A DNA stretch of 52,910 bases from Chloroflexota bacterium (GTDB lineage: Bacteria > Chloroflexota > Dormibacteria > Dormibacterales > Dormibacteraceae). A model generated the notes under the pieces. The model did not search any database, had not been told where the DNA came from, and saw only the letters and a program-made list of their open reading frames with translations. Shown one piece after another: positions 35,981 to 42,944 of this stretch. The stretch covers positions 1 to 52,910 of the forward strand of contig VBIW01000050.1 of assembly GCA_005880915.1 (NCBI GenBank), read 5' to 3'. How positions within the stretch are numbered: the stretch's first letter is position 1; each line of letters opens with the position of its first letter. The position numbers were made by a program, and so were the translations under genes.

Positions 35981-36409
35981 TCAGCCTGTTGACATCAACA
36001 GGTCGCTGCGGTCTTCGGGCTCGGGGTTGCGCAGCAGATCGATCAGGCGGGGGTCCCATGGAACTATCACGCCTGTCACGCCGGCCGCTTCCTGGTCGCG
36101 CATCGTGGCGGCCCACGATTCACGGTCGGCCGGCATGGGGATGGAGATCCACGTCTCGTCTACCGGGTGTCCGACCGCCGACCGGCCCCGGCTGAGCCTC
36201 TGCAGGATCGGCTCGACCTCGACGTCGGGCAGCAGCAGCTTGATGCGATGGGTGACGGCGGCGATTGCGCCCAGGAGAATCCGCTGCTCGATCCCGTCGC
36301 CTTCGAGCCCGATCATCTCTGCGCCCGCGGCTTCGAGCGCTCGCACGTCGACGAGGAGGTCGGCGGCGTCGCCCATCTCGCCCGGCATGATGACCGCGAC
36401 CTTGATCAC
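35981..36409 (-). CDS. short luciferase-like (LLM) fold protein
   Basis: A 142-residue protein whose N-terminal part, MIKVAVIMPGEMGDAADLLVDVRALEAAGAEMIGLEG and GAIAAVTHRIKLLL, resembles the first beta-alpha units of luciferase-like flavin-dependent monooxygenases. LLM enzymes are normally 280-350 residues, so this is either a compact relative or a truncated one. The second half (WAATMRDQEAAGVTGVIVPWDPRLIDLLRNP) looks like the last barrel units, suggesting an internal deletion. GTG start at 36409, 12 bp after the transaldolase stop, so probably in its operon. Function unknown. Confidence 0.6.
   Translation of the reverse strand: MIKVAVIMPGEMGDAADLLVDVRALEAAGAEMIGLEGDGIEQRILLGAIAAVTHRIKLLLPDVEVEPILQRLSRGRSAVGHPVDETWISIPMPADRESWAATMRDQEAAGVTGVIVPWDPRLIDLLRNPEPEDRSDLLMSTG
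35985..36002. repeat. perfect inverted repeat upstream of fdhA
   Basis: CCTGTTG-acat-CAACAGG has 7-bp perfect arms with a 4-nt spacer, 8 bp upstream of the fdhA -35 element and overlapping the last codons of the preceding gene. It could be an operator for the operon or a weak terminator of the upstream gene; it has no following T tract. Confidence 0.5.
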
Positions 36410-36421
36410 AAGGTCACAAAT

Positions 36422-37546
36422 CTAGCGTGGTGTTTTCACCTTGGCGAGGTGCTCGATCGATTCGCGGAACGACCGGGCGAACGTCTCCACGCCCTCATCC
36501 TCGAGCTCCTGCGTGATGGCCGCGAGGTCGATGCCGTTCATCGCGAGCTGGTCGAGCACGCGACGGGCTCCGTCGACGTCCTGCTGCAACGTCAATGCCA
36601 CACGCCCGTGGTCCCGGAACGCCTGGAACGTCGCCAGTGGCATGGTGTTGATGGTCGCTGGGCCGATCAGCTCCTCCACGTACATCGTGTCGCGGTAACG
36701 GGGGTTTTTGGTCGAGGTGCTTGCCCAGAGACAGCGCTGAACCGACGCCCCCGCCTCACGAAGGCTGTCCCAACGTGGTCCCGAGTGAAGTTGCGTGAAC
36801 ATCTCATAGGCCAGCTTCGAGTTGGCGATGGCGGCGCGGCCGAGCAGGGCATCCAGGTCCGGCCTTCGTGGTCCGTCGACCTGCGCCATCTTCCTGGTCA
36901 GCTGCTCGTCGACCTTGGTGTCGACTCTGCTGACGAAAAAGCTCGCGACGCTGTGGACTCGACTCAGGTCACCGCCCTTCTTCCAGAAATCTTCGAGTCC
37001 GCCAAGAAACGCCTCCACGACCTTGACGTAGCGCTCGATCCCGAAGATCAGCGTGACGTTGATGTTGACGCCCTCGCCGATCATCGCCTGGATCGCCGGC
37101 AATCCTTCCGGCGTGGCCGGGATCTTCACCATCACATTGCGTCGCCCACACCTTCGCGCCAGCTCGCGCGCCGCCTCGATTGTGCGATCGGTGTCACCGG
37201 CGATCTCGGGCGATACCTCGATGCTGACGAAGCCATCGCCGCCGTGTTCCCGGTCGAATATCGGTCGGAAAATGTCAGCTGCGGCCTGGACGTCTTCGAT
37301 GAGCAGGTCCCACAGGATCGACTCTGCCTTTTGGCCGCGGTCCAGCCGCAGCGCCACGTCGTCGGCGTAAACGTCCGAGCTCTCGAGTGCCTTCGCGAAG
37401 ATGGTTGGGTTGGCGGTTACCCCGCTCACCCCGGCGTCACGGTAGCGGGCAAGTTCGCCGGCGCGGATCATTGCCCGGTCGATCTGGTCGAGCCAGACGC
37501 TCTGACCCAGGCGCTTCAGCTCGGCGATCGGATTGGTTTTTTCCAT
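36422..37546 (-). CDS. tal: transaldolase
   Basis: A 374-residue class I aldolase of the pentose phosphate pathway that transfers dihydroxyacetone from sedoheptulose 7-phosphate to glyceraldehyde 3-phosphate. The Schiff-base Lys lies in RNVMVKIPATPEG near residue 140. The substrate loop GVTANPTIFAKAL is near 42-54, followed by GVNINVTLIFGIERY and CLWASTSTKNP. The length matches the long (about 370) bacterial form often fused to or paired with glucose-6-phosphate isomerase. ATG at 37546 has AAGGGGT upstream. It is followed by a short luciferase-like ORF. Confidence 0.93.
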   Translation of the reverse strand: MEKTNPIAELKRLGQSVWLDQIDRAMIRAGELARYRDAGVSGVTANPTIFAKALESSDVYADDVALRLDRGQKAESILWDLLIEDVQAAADIFRPIFDREHGGDGFVSIEVSPEIAGDTDRTIEAARELARRCGRRNVMVKIPATPEGLPAIQAMIGEGVNINVTLIFGIERYVKVVEAFLGGLEDFWKKGGDLSRVHSVASFFVSRVDTKVDEQLTRKMAQVDGPRRPDLDALLGRAAIANSKLAYEMFTQLHSGPRWDSLREAGASVQRCLWASTSTKNPRYRDTMYVEELIGPATINTMPLATFQAFRDHGRVALTLQQDVDGARRVLDQLAMNGIDLAAITQELEDEGVETFARSFRESIEHLAKVKTPR

Positions 37547-37593
37547 GCTCTACCCCTTAACAATGAAACGTCGCGGGGCGACCCTTTACTCCC

Positions 37594-37599
37594 CATACT
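37594..37599 (+). promoter_or_regulatory. putative -10 element (CATACT) of a leaderless transcript
   Basis: CATACT lies 6 nt before the ATG of the thioesterase gene, and no ribosome-binding site is present. No good -35 is seen. Confidence 0.35.
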
Positions 37600-37605
37600 C
37601 GCCGT

Positions 37606-38019
37606 ATGACCGATCGGGAAGCTACGCAAGCGATCCAGGACCTCATGCCCCTCGCAGTCACGTTTGGATTGCGAGCCGAAAGCTATTCGGCGGACCAGGT
37701 CGTTCTCTCGATGGATTGGGCCCCGTCCCTCTGCACGGCCAACGGGATCCTGCACGGTGGCGTGATCATGGCTCTGGCCGATTCAGCGGGCGGGGCATGC
37801 GCGCTGCTGAACCTTCCGGAAGGCAGCACTGGCACCACGACGATCGAGTCCAAGACCAACTTCCTCGGCGCGGTCCGCGGCGGCGCCGTAAGCGCGACAG
37901 CGACTCCACTGCACCGAGGTGGCACGACCATCGTGGTCGAGACTGCCGTGCGCGATGAAGCGGGCAAGCTCATCGCGAAGGTGACCCAGACCCAGCTGGT
38001 GCTTCGCCGCCCGGCCTAA
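37606..38019 (+). CDS. PaaI-type hotdog-fold thioesterase
   Basis: A 137-residue hotdog-fold protein. The NGILHGGVIMALADSAGGACA segment (about residues 46-66) contains the HGG motif that binds acyl-CoA and holds catalytic Asn/Asp/Thr in the PaaI family, and TTIESKTNFLGAVRGGAVSATATPLHRG forms the central sheet. It probably hydrolyses acyl- or aryl-CoA thioesters; the substrate is not known. The stop overlaps the end of the convergent baeRF-like gene by 4 bp. Confidence 0.85.
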   Translation: MTDREATQAIQDLMPLAVTFGLRAESYSADQVVLSMDWAPSLCTANGILHGGVIMALADSAGGACALLNLPEGSTGTTTIESKTNFLGAVRGGAVSATATPLHRGGTTIVVETAVRDEAGKLIAKVTQTQLVLRRPA

Positions 38020-38786
38020 TGTTTGGTCGCCGCCGCCACCTTCTCCCGCAACTCGTGTTTGAGCTCCGCGGAGTCGAGCGATGCGCTGAGCTGGCCGGCG
38101 ACCATCTTCTTGAGCCGATCAGGGAGCATGCGCTCGAACGTCGTGCGGGCCTCCTCGGGGCCGGCGACATAAAGGTGGATATAAGCCCCTGACGCCATCT
38201 CGCGTTCGACGGTTTTGATCGCATTTTCCAGGTTGGCCTTGGCCGTGTTGTCAGCCTTGCGCTGGTTGCTCGGCGCCGATGTGCCACCCGCACGTGTGTG
38301 GCGCACCTCCGCACCGTTCAGCTGCTGGAGTGGAACGATCTCGTCGAGGATGGCGCCGAACGTCTTTGCGTGCTCCTTGTCGACAACGGCGATAAGCGCG
38401 GGCGGGTAGTGCTCCAACTGCCGCAGGATCGGCGCCAGCAAGAGCTCGCCCACCTCGAGGCGCTCCTCGTTCTCGTCACGCAGCTTGATCAGCTCGAGGA
38501 CGCCGTGCGGCTCATCGGCGAACGCGGCGAAGGCGGGACAACCGGCCGGGCGCACAACAGCAACGTAGTGGCGCAGGCGGCGCAGCTCGTATTCCATCAG
38601 CTCGCGATCTTTGGCGTTGAGCCGGTCCATGTAGCGATGCATGAGATCTCGAAACTCGATGTCGTAGAAGCGAGCGTCGTAACCCTCCGAGCGCGCGGGA
38701 AGGTAAATGCTGACCGCGCGGTTCGACGCGCGACGCAGTCGCGGCGCCAGGACAAAGAGGGACAACTGCGGGCTGTAATTGCTCAT
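38016..38786 (-). CDS. baeRF-family (eRF1/Vms1-like fold) protein
   Basis: A 256-residue protein resembling the bacterial/archaeal eRF1-like (baeRF) superfamily. It has an N-terminal YLPARSEG...RYMDRLNAKDRELMEYELRRLRHY helical part, the ALIAVVDKEHAKTFGAIL strand-loop and a basic NQRKADNTAKANLENAI segment that in relatives approaches the ribosome peptidyl-transferase centre. Family members are proposed to release or rescue peptidyl-tRNA; the biochemical role of this subgroup is not established. No GGQ is visible, but a Gln-Arg-Lys stretch occupies a comparable basic loop. Confidence 0.65.
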   Translation of the reverse strand: MSNYSPQLSLFVLAPRLRRASNRAVSIYLPARSEGYDARFYDIEFRDLMHRYMDRLNAKDRELMEYELRRLRHYVAVVRPAGCPAFAAFADEPHGVLELIKLRDENEERLEVGELLLAPILRQLEHYPPALIAVVDKEHAKTFGAILDEIVPLQQLNGAEVRHTRAGGTSAPSNQRKADNTAKANLENAIKTVEREMASGAYIHLYVAGPEEARTTFERMLPDRLKKMVAGQLSASLDSAELKHELREKVAAATKH

Positions 38787-38858
38787 CTCACAATCTTGAA
38801 CGTTTGGGCGGCGCTAGCCACGACCGCGCCTCACGCGCCGGTAGAGTTGTAGGCGAGC

Positions 38859-39128
38859 ATGTTCGAAGACGAGACGCCGGTCGCCTGGACGGCGGTGCCG
38901 CGACACGCCGTGGTCGTCGCGCAGGACGGCTCCGAGATCGGGACTGCGGAATCGATGCTTGGCGACCAGAATGAGGACATCTTTCATGGCGTCGTCGTGC
39001 GGCGCAGCCCCGACGGAAAGCTGGTCGAGGTCCCGGCGGCGCATGTCATCCATATGACCGAGCGCCACATCGTCACCGACCTCGCGACGGCCGACGCGGG
39101 CACCCTTTCCGCCTACCGGAAGCCGTAA
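38859..39128 (+). CDS. PRC-barrel/DUF2171-like small protein
   Basis: An 89-residue, beta-rich acidic protein: AVVVAQDGSEIGTAESMLGDQNEDIFHGVVVRR and VPAAHVIHMTERHIVTDL. This pattern resembles small PRC-barrel or DUF2171-type domains. ATG at 38859 follows AGGCGAG. No partner genes suggest a function. It is followed by a small hairpin. Confidence 0.65.
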   Translation: MFEDETPVAWTAVPRHAVVVAQDGSEIGTAESMLGDQNEDIFHGVVVRRSPDGKLVEVPAAHVIHMTERHIVTDLATADAGTLSAYRKP

Positions 39129-39150
39129 AACCCGGACCTCACGTCCGGAT
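39127..39150 (-). terminator. probable terminator of the metallophosphoesterase gene
   Basis: On the minus strand CCGGAC-gtgag-GTCCGG is followed by GTTTTAC, a short intrinsic-terminator-like hairpin just after the minus-strand gene. It could also slow plus-strand transcription. Confidence 0.5.
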
Positions 39151-39160
39151 CTATCGCGCG

Positions 39161-39910
39161 CTAGGCGCCGGCCTGTTTGGCCTCCATCTTCCGCATGAAG
39201 TCCATCGCCTCTCCGATCGAGGGCGCGCTGATCACATTCTTGCGCGCAAACTCGTCGGCGCCCGACCAGTCCTTGGCTCGGATGCGCGTCGCGGCTGCCT
39301 CTCGGTCGTAGTCGGTCCGCCTCATTGTCAGGCCAGGTCCCAGCATCGCCCAGTACGCTCCCGGCTCCCCGTAGGTCATGCCCACGCTGCCGGGGTTGAC
39401 GACGCGGACCTTGTCCACCATGCGGTCGAATTGCATGTGAGTGTGGCCGCAGACGACGACGTCCGCATCGACCCCTGACAGGTGAGCGCGCATGCGCTCG
39501 AGGGGAGTCTCAACCGTCATCACGTCAGTGTCGTTGCGCGGCGTGGCGTGGCAGAACAGGACGCGGCCGAGCCCGTCGACATCTTCGACGGCCACCATGT
39601 TCTCGAACGAGGCCAGGAAATCCCGCTGCTCCCGGTCGATCTGGGCGGCGGACCAGTCGGCAAATGGGCCCGGCATGGCGGACGCTGGCTTGCCGTCGAA
39701 CTCTTCGATCAGGCCCCGATCCGCGTTGCCCTGGACGAAGCGAGTCTGACGAAGAGTCTTGAGCAGGTCGATCGTCTCGGAAGGCATCGGCCCGGAGGCG
39801 ACGTCGCCGCAGACCACGGTCAGGTCGGGCTTCTCGCGTTCGACTTCTGCCAGAACAGCTTCCAGCGCCGGCAGGTTGCCGTGGATGTCCGAGATGGCGG
39901 CGACGCGCAC
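39161..39910 (-). CDS. metallophosphoesterase (YfcE-like)
   Basis: A 249-residue calcineurin-like phosphoesterase with all five metal-binding blocks: SDIHGN near residue 7, CGDVASG near 34, GNADRG near 60, LFCHATP near 117 and CGHTHMQ near 154. It hydrolyses phosphomono- or diesters with two metal ions. The C-terminal extension IRAKDWSGADEFARKNVISAPS is seen in the YfcE/DevT-like group. GTG start at 39910. It forms a minus-strand set with the small gene upstream. Confidence 0.88.
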   Translation of the reverse strand: MRVAAISDIHGNLPALEAVLAEVEREKPDLTVVCGDVASGPMPSETIDLLKTLRQTRFVQGNADRGLIEEFDGKPASAMPGPFADWSAAQIDREQRDFLASFENMVAVEDVDGLGRVLFCHATPRNDTDVMTVETPLERMRAHLSGVDADVVVCGHTHMQFDRMVDKVRVVNPGSVGMTYGEPGAYWAMLGPGLTMRRTDYDREAAATRIRAKDWSGADEFARKNVISAPSIGEAMDFMRKMEAKQAGA

Positions 39911-39916
39911 CTGGCC

Positions 39917-40120
39917 TTAGGCGGGCTTGTCTTGCATCCGCCGCGCCTGAGACTCAGCCGAGTCGTGGTCCGGATATGGACCATCGAGCCTGACTCCTTC
40001 GGCGTGTCCCCGGTCGTCGAGCTCCGCGCTCACCACATACCACCGCTTGCCGAGGTGCAGCACGCCGTGGTGCAATTCGGCACTCCAGCTCTTCGGCGTG
40101 ATGCCGACGCGCTCCCCCAT
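39917..40120 (-). CDS. small hypothetical protein
   Basis: A 67-residue protein with a beta-strand-like core (HHGVLHLGKRWYVVSAELDDRG) and a hydrophilic C-terminus. ATG at 40120. It lies 6 bp upstream of the metallophosphoesterase gene and is probably in the same transcript. No family recognised. Confidence 0.55.
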   Translation of the reverse strand: MGERVGITPKSWSAELHHGVLHLGKRWYVVSAELDDRGHAEGVRLDGPYPDHDSAESQARRMQDKPA

Positions 40121-40127
40121 AGGGGAT

Positions 40128-40313
40128 TCAGTCTAAGTGCGTGCGCCGGCCGACGACAGAGCCCACAAGGCCAAGCGCGCCGAACACGACCAACAGCACA
40201 AGCCCAAGCATCAGCAGCGGAGCGCTGAAACCCACCCGAATCGAGCTGACGATCACAACCCCGCCTCCCACCAGGAGGCCGAGAATGAGACCCCAGATCC
40301 ATGGTCTCGGCAT
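40128..40313 (-). CDS. small two-TM membrane protein
   Basis: A 61-residue protein with two hydrophobic helices (WIWGLILGLLVGGGVVIVSS and APLLMLGLVLLVVFGALGLV) and a basic C-terminal tail. ATG at 40313. It is the first gene of a minus-strand run with the small hypothetical protein and the metallophosphoesterase. Function unknown. Confidence 0.55.
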   Translation of the reverse strand: MPRPWIWGLILGLLVGGGVVIVSSIRVGFSAPLLMLGLVLLVVFGALGLVGSVVGRRTHLD

Positions 40314-40351
40314 AGAGAGAAAACGCCCACCCGCGGCCAGGAGGCTGGTAA

Positions 40352-40945
40352 ATGGAATTTCGGGAGCTCGTCCGAAGGCGCCGGATGGTACGTCAATTTC
40401 AGCCTGGTCCCATTCCTCGTGAGGTCCTCCTGCGCGTCCTGGAGGTAGCCCGCCATGCGCCGTCAGCTGGATTCAGCCAGGGGTTCGACTTCGTGGTGCT
40501 CGATGAATCCGGCCAGGTCAAACGGCTCTTTGAGGTGACCAATCATCCTGAGTTCCCGTACGAGGAAGACAAAGAATTTGCCCCTTGTTACGTGCTGGCG
40601 ATCTCGAACACGCCTGCGTACCTCGAGCGTTACTCGCGCCCGGACAAGGAGCGCTTCGGGCTGCAGAAGGCCGAGGCCTGGCCGGTGGCGTACTGGGACG
40701 TCGACACGGGAATGGCCGTGATGCTGATCTTGTTGGCCGCGATCGAGGAACACCTGGGCGCCGTGTTCTTCGGCGTGAACTGGGGCCGGGCCGAGCTTTT
40801 GGCTGAGCTCGGGGTGCCCAAAGGGTGCGATCTCGTCGGTGTCATCGCCCTGGGCTATCCCCAAGACAAAGAGGAGTTCGACCCCGCGCGGTTTACGGCG
40901 CGGCGGCGCCCGCTTGAGTCGATGGTGCACTTTGGGCGTTGGTGA
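40352..40945 (+). CDS. nitroreductase-family protein
   Basis: A 197-residue FMN-dependent oxidoreductase of the nitroreductase fold. The N-terminal phosphate-binding motif region is ELVRRRRMVRQFQPGPIP, the flavin-contacting segment is VARHAPSAGFSQGFDFVVL, and the C-terminal GVIALGYPQDK segment closes the fold. ATG at 40352 has AGGAGG at 7 nt. The short length fits small nitroreductases. Substrate unknown. The racemase-like gene follows with about 20 bp between them, so they may be co-transcribed. Confidence 0.85.
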   Translation: MEFRELVRRRRMVRQFQPGPIPREVLLRVLEVARHAPSAGFSQGFDFVVLDESGQVKRLFEVTNHPEFPYEEDKEFAPCYVLAISNTPAYLERYSRPDKERFGLQKAEAWPVAYWDVDTGMAVMLILLAAIEEHLGAVFFGVNWGRAELLAELGVPKGCDLVGVIALGYPQDKEEFDPARFTARRRPLESMVHFGRW

Positions 40946-40964
40946 AGTCGCCGAAAATCATCTC

Positions 40965-41756
40965 GTGAGCCAGGCGCCCATCGGCCTCTTTGACTCCGGT
41001 GTCGGTGGGCTGTCCGTGCTGCGCGAGATCCGTTTCGTCCTGCCCGCGGAGTCGATCTACTACGTGGCCGATTCGGCCAACGCCCCTTGGGGCGACAAAA
41101 CACCGGAGTTCGTCCGCGAGCGGGGTCTGAAAATCGCGCGGTTCCTGGTGGGCCAGGGAATCAAGGCCATCGTCATCGGCTCCAACACGGGCACCGCCGG
41201 CTCGGCCGAGGCGCTGCGTGGCACGCTGATGATTCCAGTGGTCGGCATCGAGCCAGGGATCAAGCCGGCAGTCAGTGCCACCAAAACGGGGGTCGTGGGC
41301 GCGATCGTCCCCGCCGCCGTGAGCGAATCTGACCGCCTGGCGTCGCTACTCGACCGCTTCGGGGCCGAGGTCCGGGTGATCATCCAGCCCGTGCCCGGGC
41401 TGGTCGAGCACATCGAGGCCGCCGACCTCGACGGTCCCGTTGTGACGCGCATGCTCGAGGACTACGTGCGGCCAATGCTGGACGCCGGAGCAGACGCCAT
41501 TGTGCTTGGTTCGACTCATTACGTTTTCCTCAAGCCGCTCCTTGGCAAGATCGCCGGACCGAACGTTTCCCTCATCGAGACCGGCGCAGCGGTCGCTCGT
41601 CAGCTCGCCCGCGTGCTCGACGAACGCCATCTGGCGGCGAGTGGAACCGCGGGCCTTGAACGCTTTTGGACGAGCGGAGATCCAAAGACCTCCGAGCGTG
41701 TCATCTCAGCGCTGCTTGGACGCGTGGTCGAAGTGGAGAAGCTGCCCGACCTGTAG
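40965..41756 (+). CDS. glutamate racemase (MurI) homologue lacking both catalytic cysteines
   Basis: A 263-residue protein with the full glutamate racemase layout: APIGLFDSGVGGLSVLREI, the DSANAPWGDKTPEFV segment, IPVVGIEPGIKPAV and the C-terminal ERFWTSGDP. Both catalytic Cys are replaced. The usual ACNTAS is GSNTGT (Ser73, codon TCC) and the usual GCTHYP is GSTHYV (Ser183, codon TCG). The two Cys are the acid-base pair that racemises L- and D-glutamate, so standard MurI activity is unlikely. Possible roles are a regulator, a different amino acid racemase chemistry or a binding protein. GTG at 40965; TTG at 40932 is an alternative. Confidence 0.85.
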   Translation: MSQAPIGLFDSGVGGLSVLREIRFVLPAESIYYVADSANAPWGDKTPEFVRERGLKIARFLVGQGIKAIVIGSNTGTAGSAEALRGTLMIPVVGIEPGIKPAVSATKTGVVGAIVPAAVSESDRLASLLDRFGAEVRVIIQPVPGLVEHIEAADLDGPVVTRMLEDYVRPMLDAGADAIVLGSTHYVFLKPLLGKIAGPNVSLIETGAAVARQLARVLDERHLAASGTAGLERFWTSGDPKTSERVISALLGRVVEVEKLPDL

Positions 41757-41839
41757 TTTGCAAAAACCTTACCTGGCGCACAGCAAATTCATAGCGGTCG
41801 CGCAGCAACGTCCGAGTTGTGGTCGGCAAGTTTTCTCAC

Positions 41840-42781
41840 ATGGGTCTGGCATCGCGCGCCCTCATTGCGGCAGGCGTGATCTTCATCGTCCTGGCTCCGA
41901 CCGGCATTGATGTGTACGCGACCACCAACGCGGGCCCGTCCATGGCGAAGCCGCCGGCCGCGGTCGTTACGGTGACCGCCACGCGTCAGCTCGTCTCGGC
42001 GCTTAACGAGCTCGTAGCGCGCAGCCCCATGACGCTTACAGCCTCGATTCAACAGATCCTCCAGGCGAGCGGGGGTTCGGTAGGCGTGGCCGTCATCGAA
42101 CTGGGTGGGGCAGCTCCGCTCGTCTGGTCTTTCAATGGCGGGCAGGTCTTCATCGCTGCCAGCACCTACAAGCTCGCCGCTTTGATGATGGAAGCGCAGA
42201 ACGTTGCGGCGGGCATGACCGATCCGAATGGGCTCGTGTGCTACCAGGACGGCGACTACGAGGCCGGCTGGTATGACGATTACGCCGACGGCGCCTGCTT
42301 CACACGAATTGAGCTGGCGCGGCGAGCCGGTCTGGTATCCGACAACACGGCCGGGCACATGCTGGTGCGCGACCTTGGCGGAGCTGCTGCGCTGAATGCT
42401 TGGGCCGCGTCCGCCGGGGCGACGGCATCGGTCTTCTTCACTGACAACACGACTTCCCCCTCCGACCTCGCCGCCCTGTGGGCGGACGAGGCGAAGGGCA
42501 AGCTCGGAGGAGCCGCGGCGCAAGCGTGGCTCTACCCACTACTTGTCGGCACGGCCACCGAGGCCGGAATCCCAGCCGGGGTCGCGGCAAGGAGCGTCGT
42601 CGTGCACAAGACTGGCGCGCTGGATGCGGAGGAGAACGACGCCGCCCTGGTCGAGTCTGGGCCGAACGGCGCTTACGTGCTGACTGTCATGACGGACGGG
42701 CTGGGCGGCGGCGCCGGGTGGCAGACGATCGCGTCGATCTCGTCCGCGGTCTGGTCCTTCGAGTCCGCGAAGGCTAGCTGA
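41840..42781 (+). CDS. exported serine hydrolase, class A beta-lactamase/PBP-like fold
   Basis: A 313-residue protein with a signal-anchor helix (ASRALIAAGVIFIVLAPTGID). The active-site motifs of the serine beta-lactamase/penicillin-binding family are all present: S108-T-Y-K111, S167-D-N169 and K257-T-G259. The Glu166-type omega loop of true class A beta-lactamases is not apparent. A D-Ala-D-Ala-type peptidase or an uncharacterised serine hydrolase is therefore as likely as a beta-lactamase. ATG at 41840 is preferred because it gives a normal signal peptide; GTG at 41819 is in frame. Confidence 0.75.
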   Translation: MGLASRALIAAGVIFIVLAPTGIDVYATTNAGPSMAKPPAAVVTVTATRQLVSALNELVARSPMTLTASIQQILQASGGSVGVAVIELGGAAPLVWSFNGGQVFIAASTYKLAALMMEAQNVAAGMTDPNGLVCYQDGDYEAGWYDDYADGACFTRIELARRAGLVSDNTAGHMLVRDLGGAAALNAWAASAGATASVFFTDNTTSPSDLAALWADEAKGKLGGAAAQAWLYPLLVGTATEAGIPAGVAARSVVVHKTGALDAEENDAALVESGPNGAYVLTVMTDGLGGGAGWQTIASISSAVWSFESAKAS

Positions 42782-42911
42782 CAGCTCTTGAGGCGAGCAC
42801 GTTCAGGTAGGAAGAGCTGAGTCCCAGCTCAATCATCCGCGGCGTCAGGTAACACGCGGTCACCTTCGCTCCGTGTTCCACTGCAGCCAACGCGAAGTTG
42901 CCCACATCCAC
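42774..42911 (-). pseudogene. remnant of a SAM-dependent methyltransferase gene
   Basis: On the minus strand, 45 codons read VDVGNFALAAVEHGAKVTAC followed by YLTPRMIELG. This is the class I methyltransferase motif I/II region, normally LDVGCGTGNFALAAVEHGAKVTACDLTPRMIEL. The GCGT of motif I is deleted and the usual acidic residue after strand 2 is Tyr. The frame stops shortly after. An upstream TGA (42947-42945) and the neighbouring genes leave no room for the rest. It looks like a decayed fragment. Confidence 0.55.
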
Positions 42912-42944
42912 GTGCTCGCCGCCTTCAGGCGATCGATTGGGAGT

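Noticed and set aside
40965..41756. Selenocysteine in the MurI homologue
   Set aside because: The two active-site codons are TCC and TCG (Ser), not TGA.
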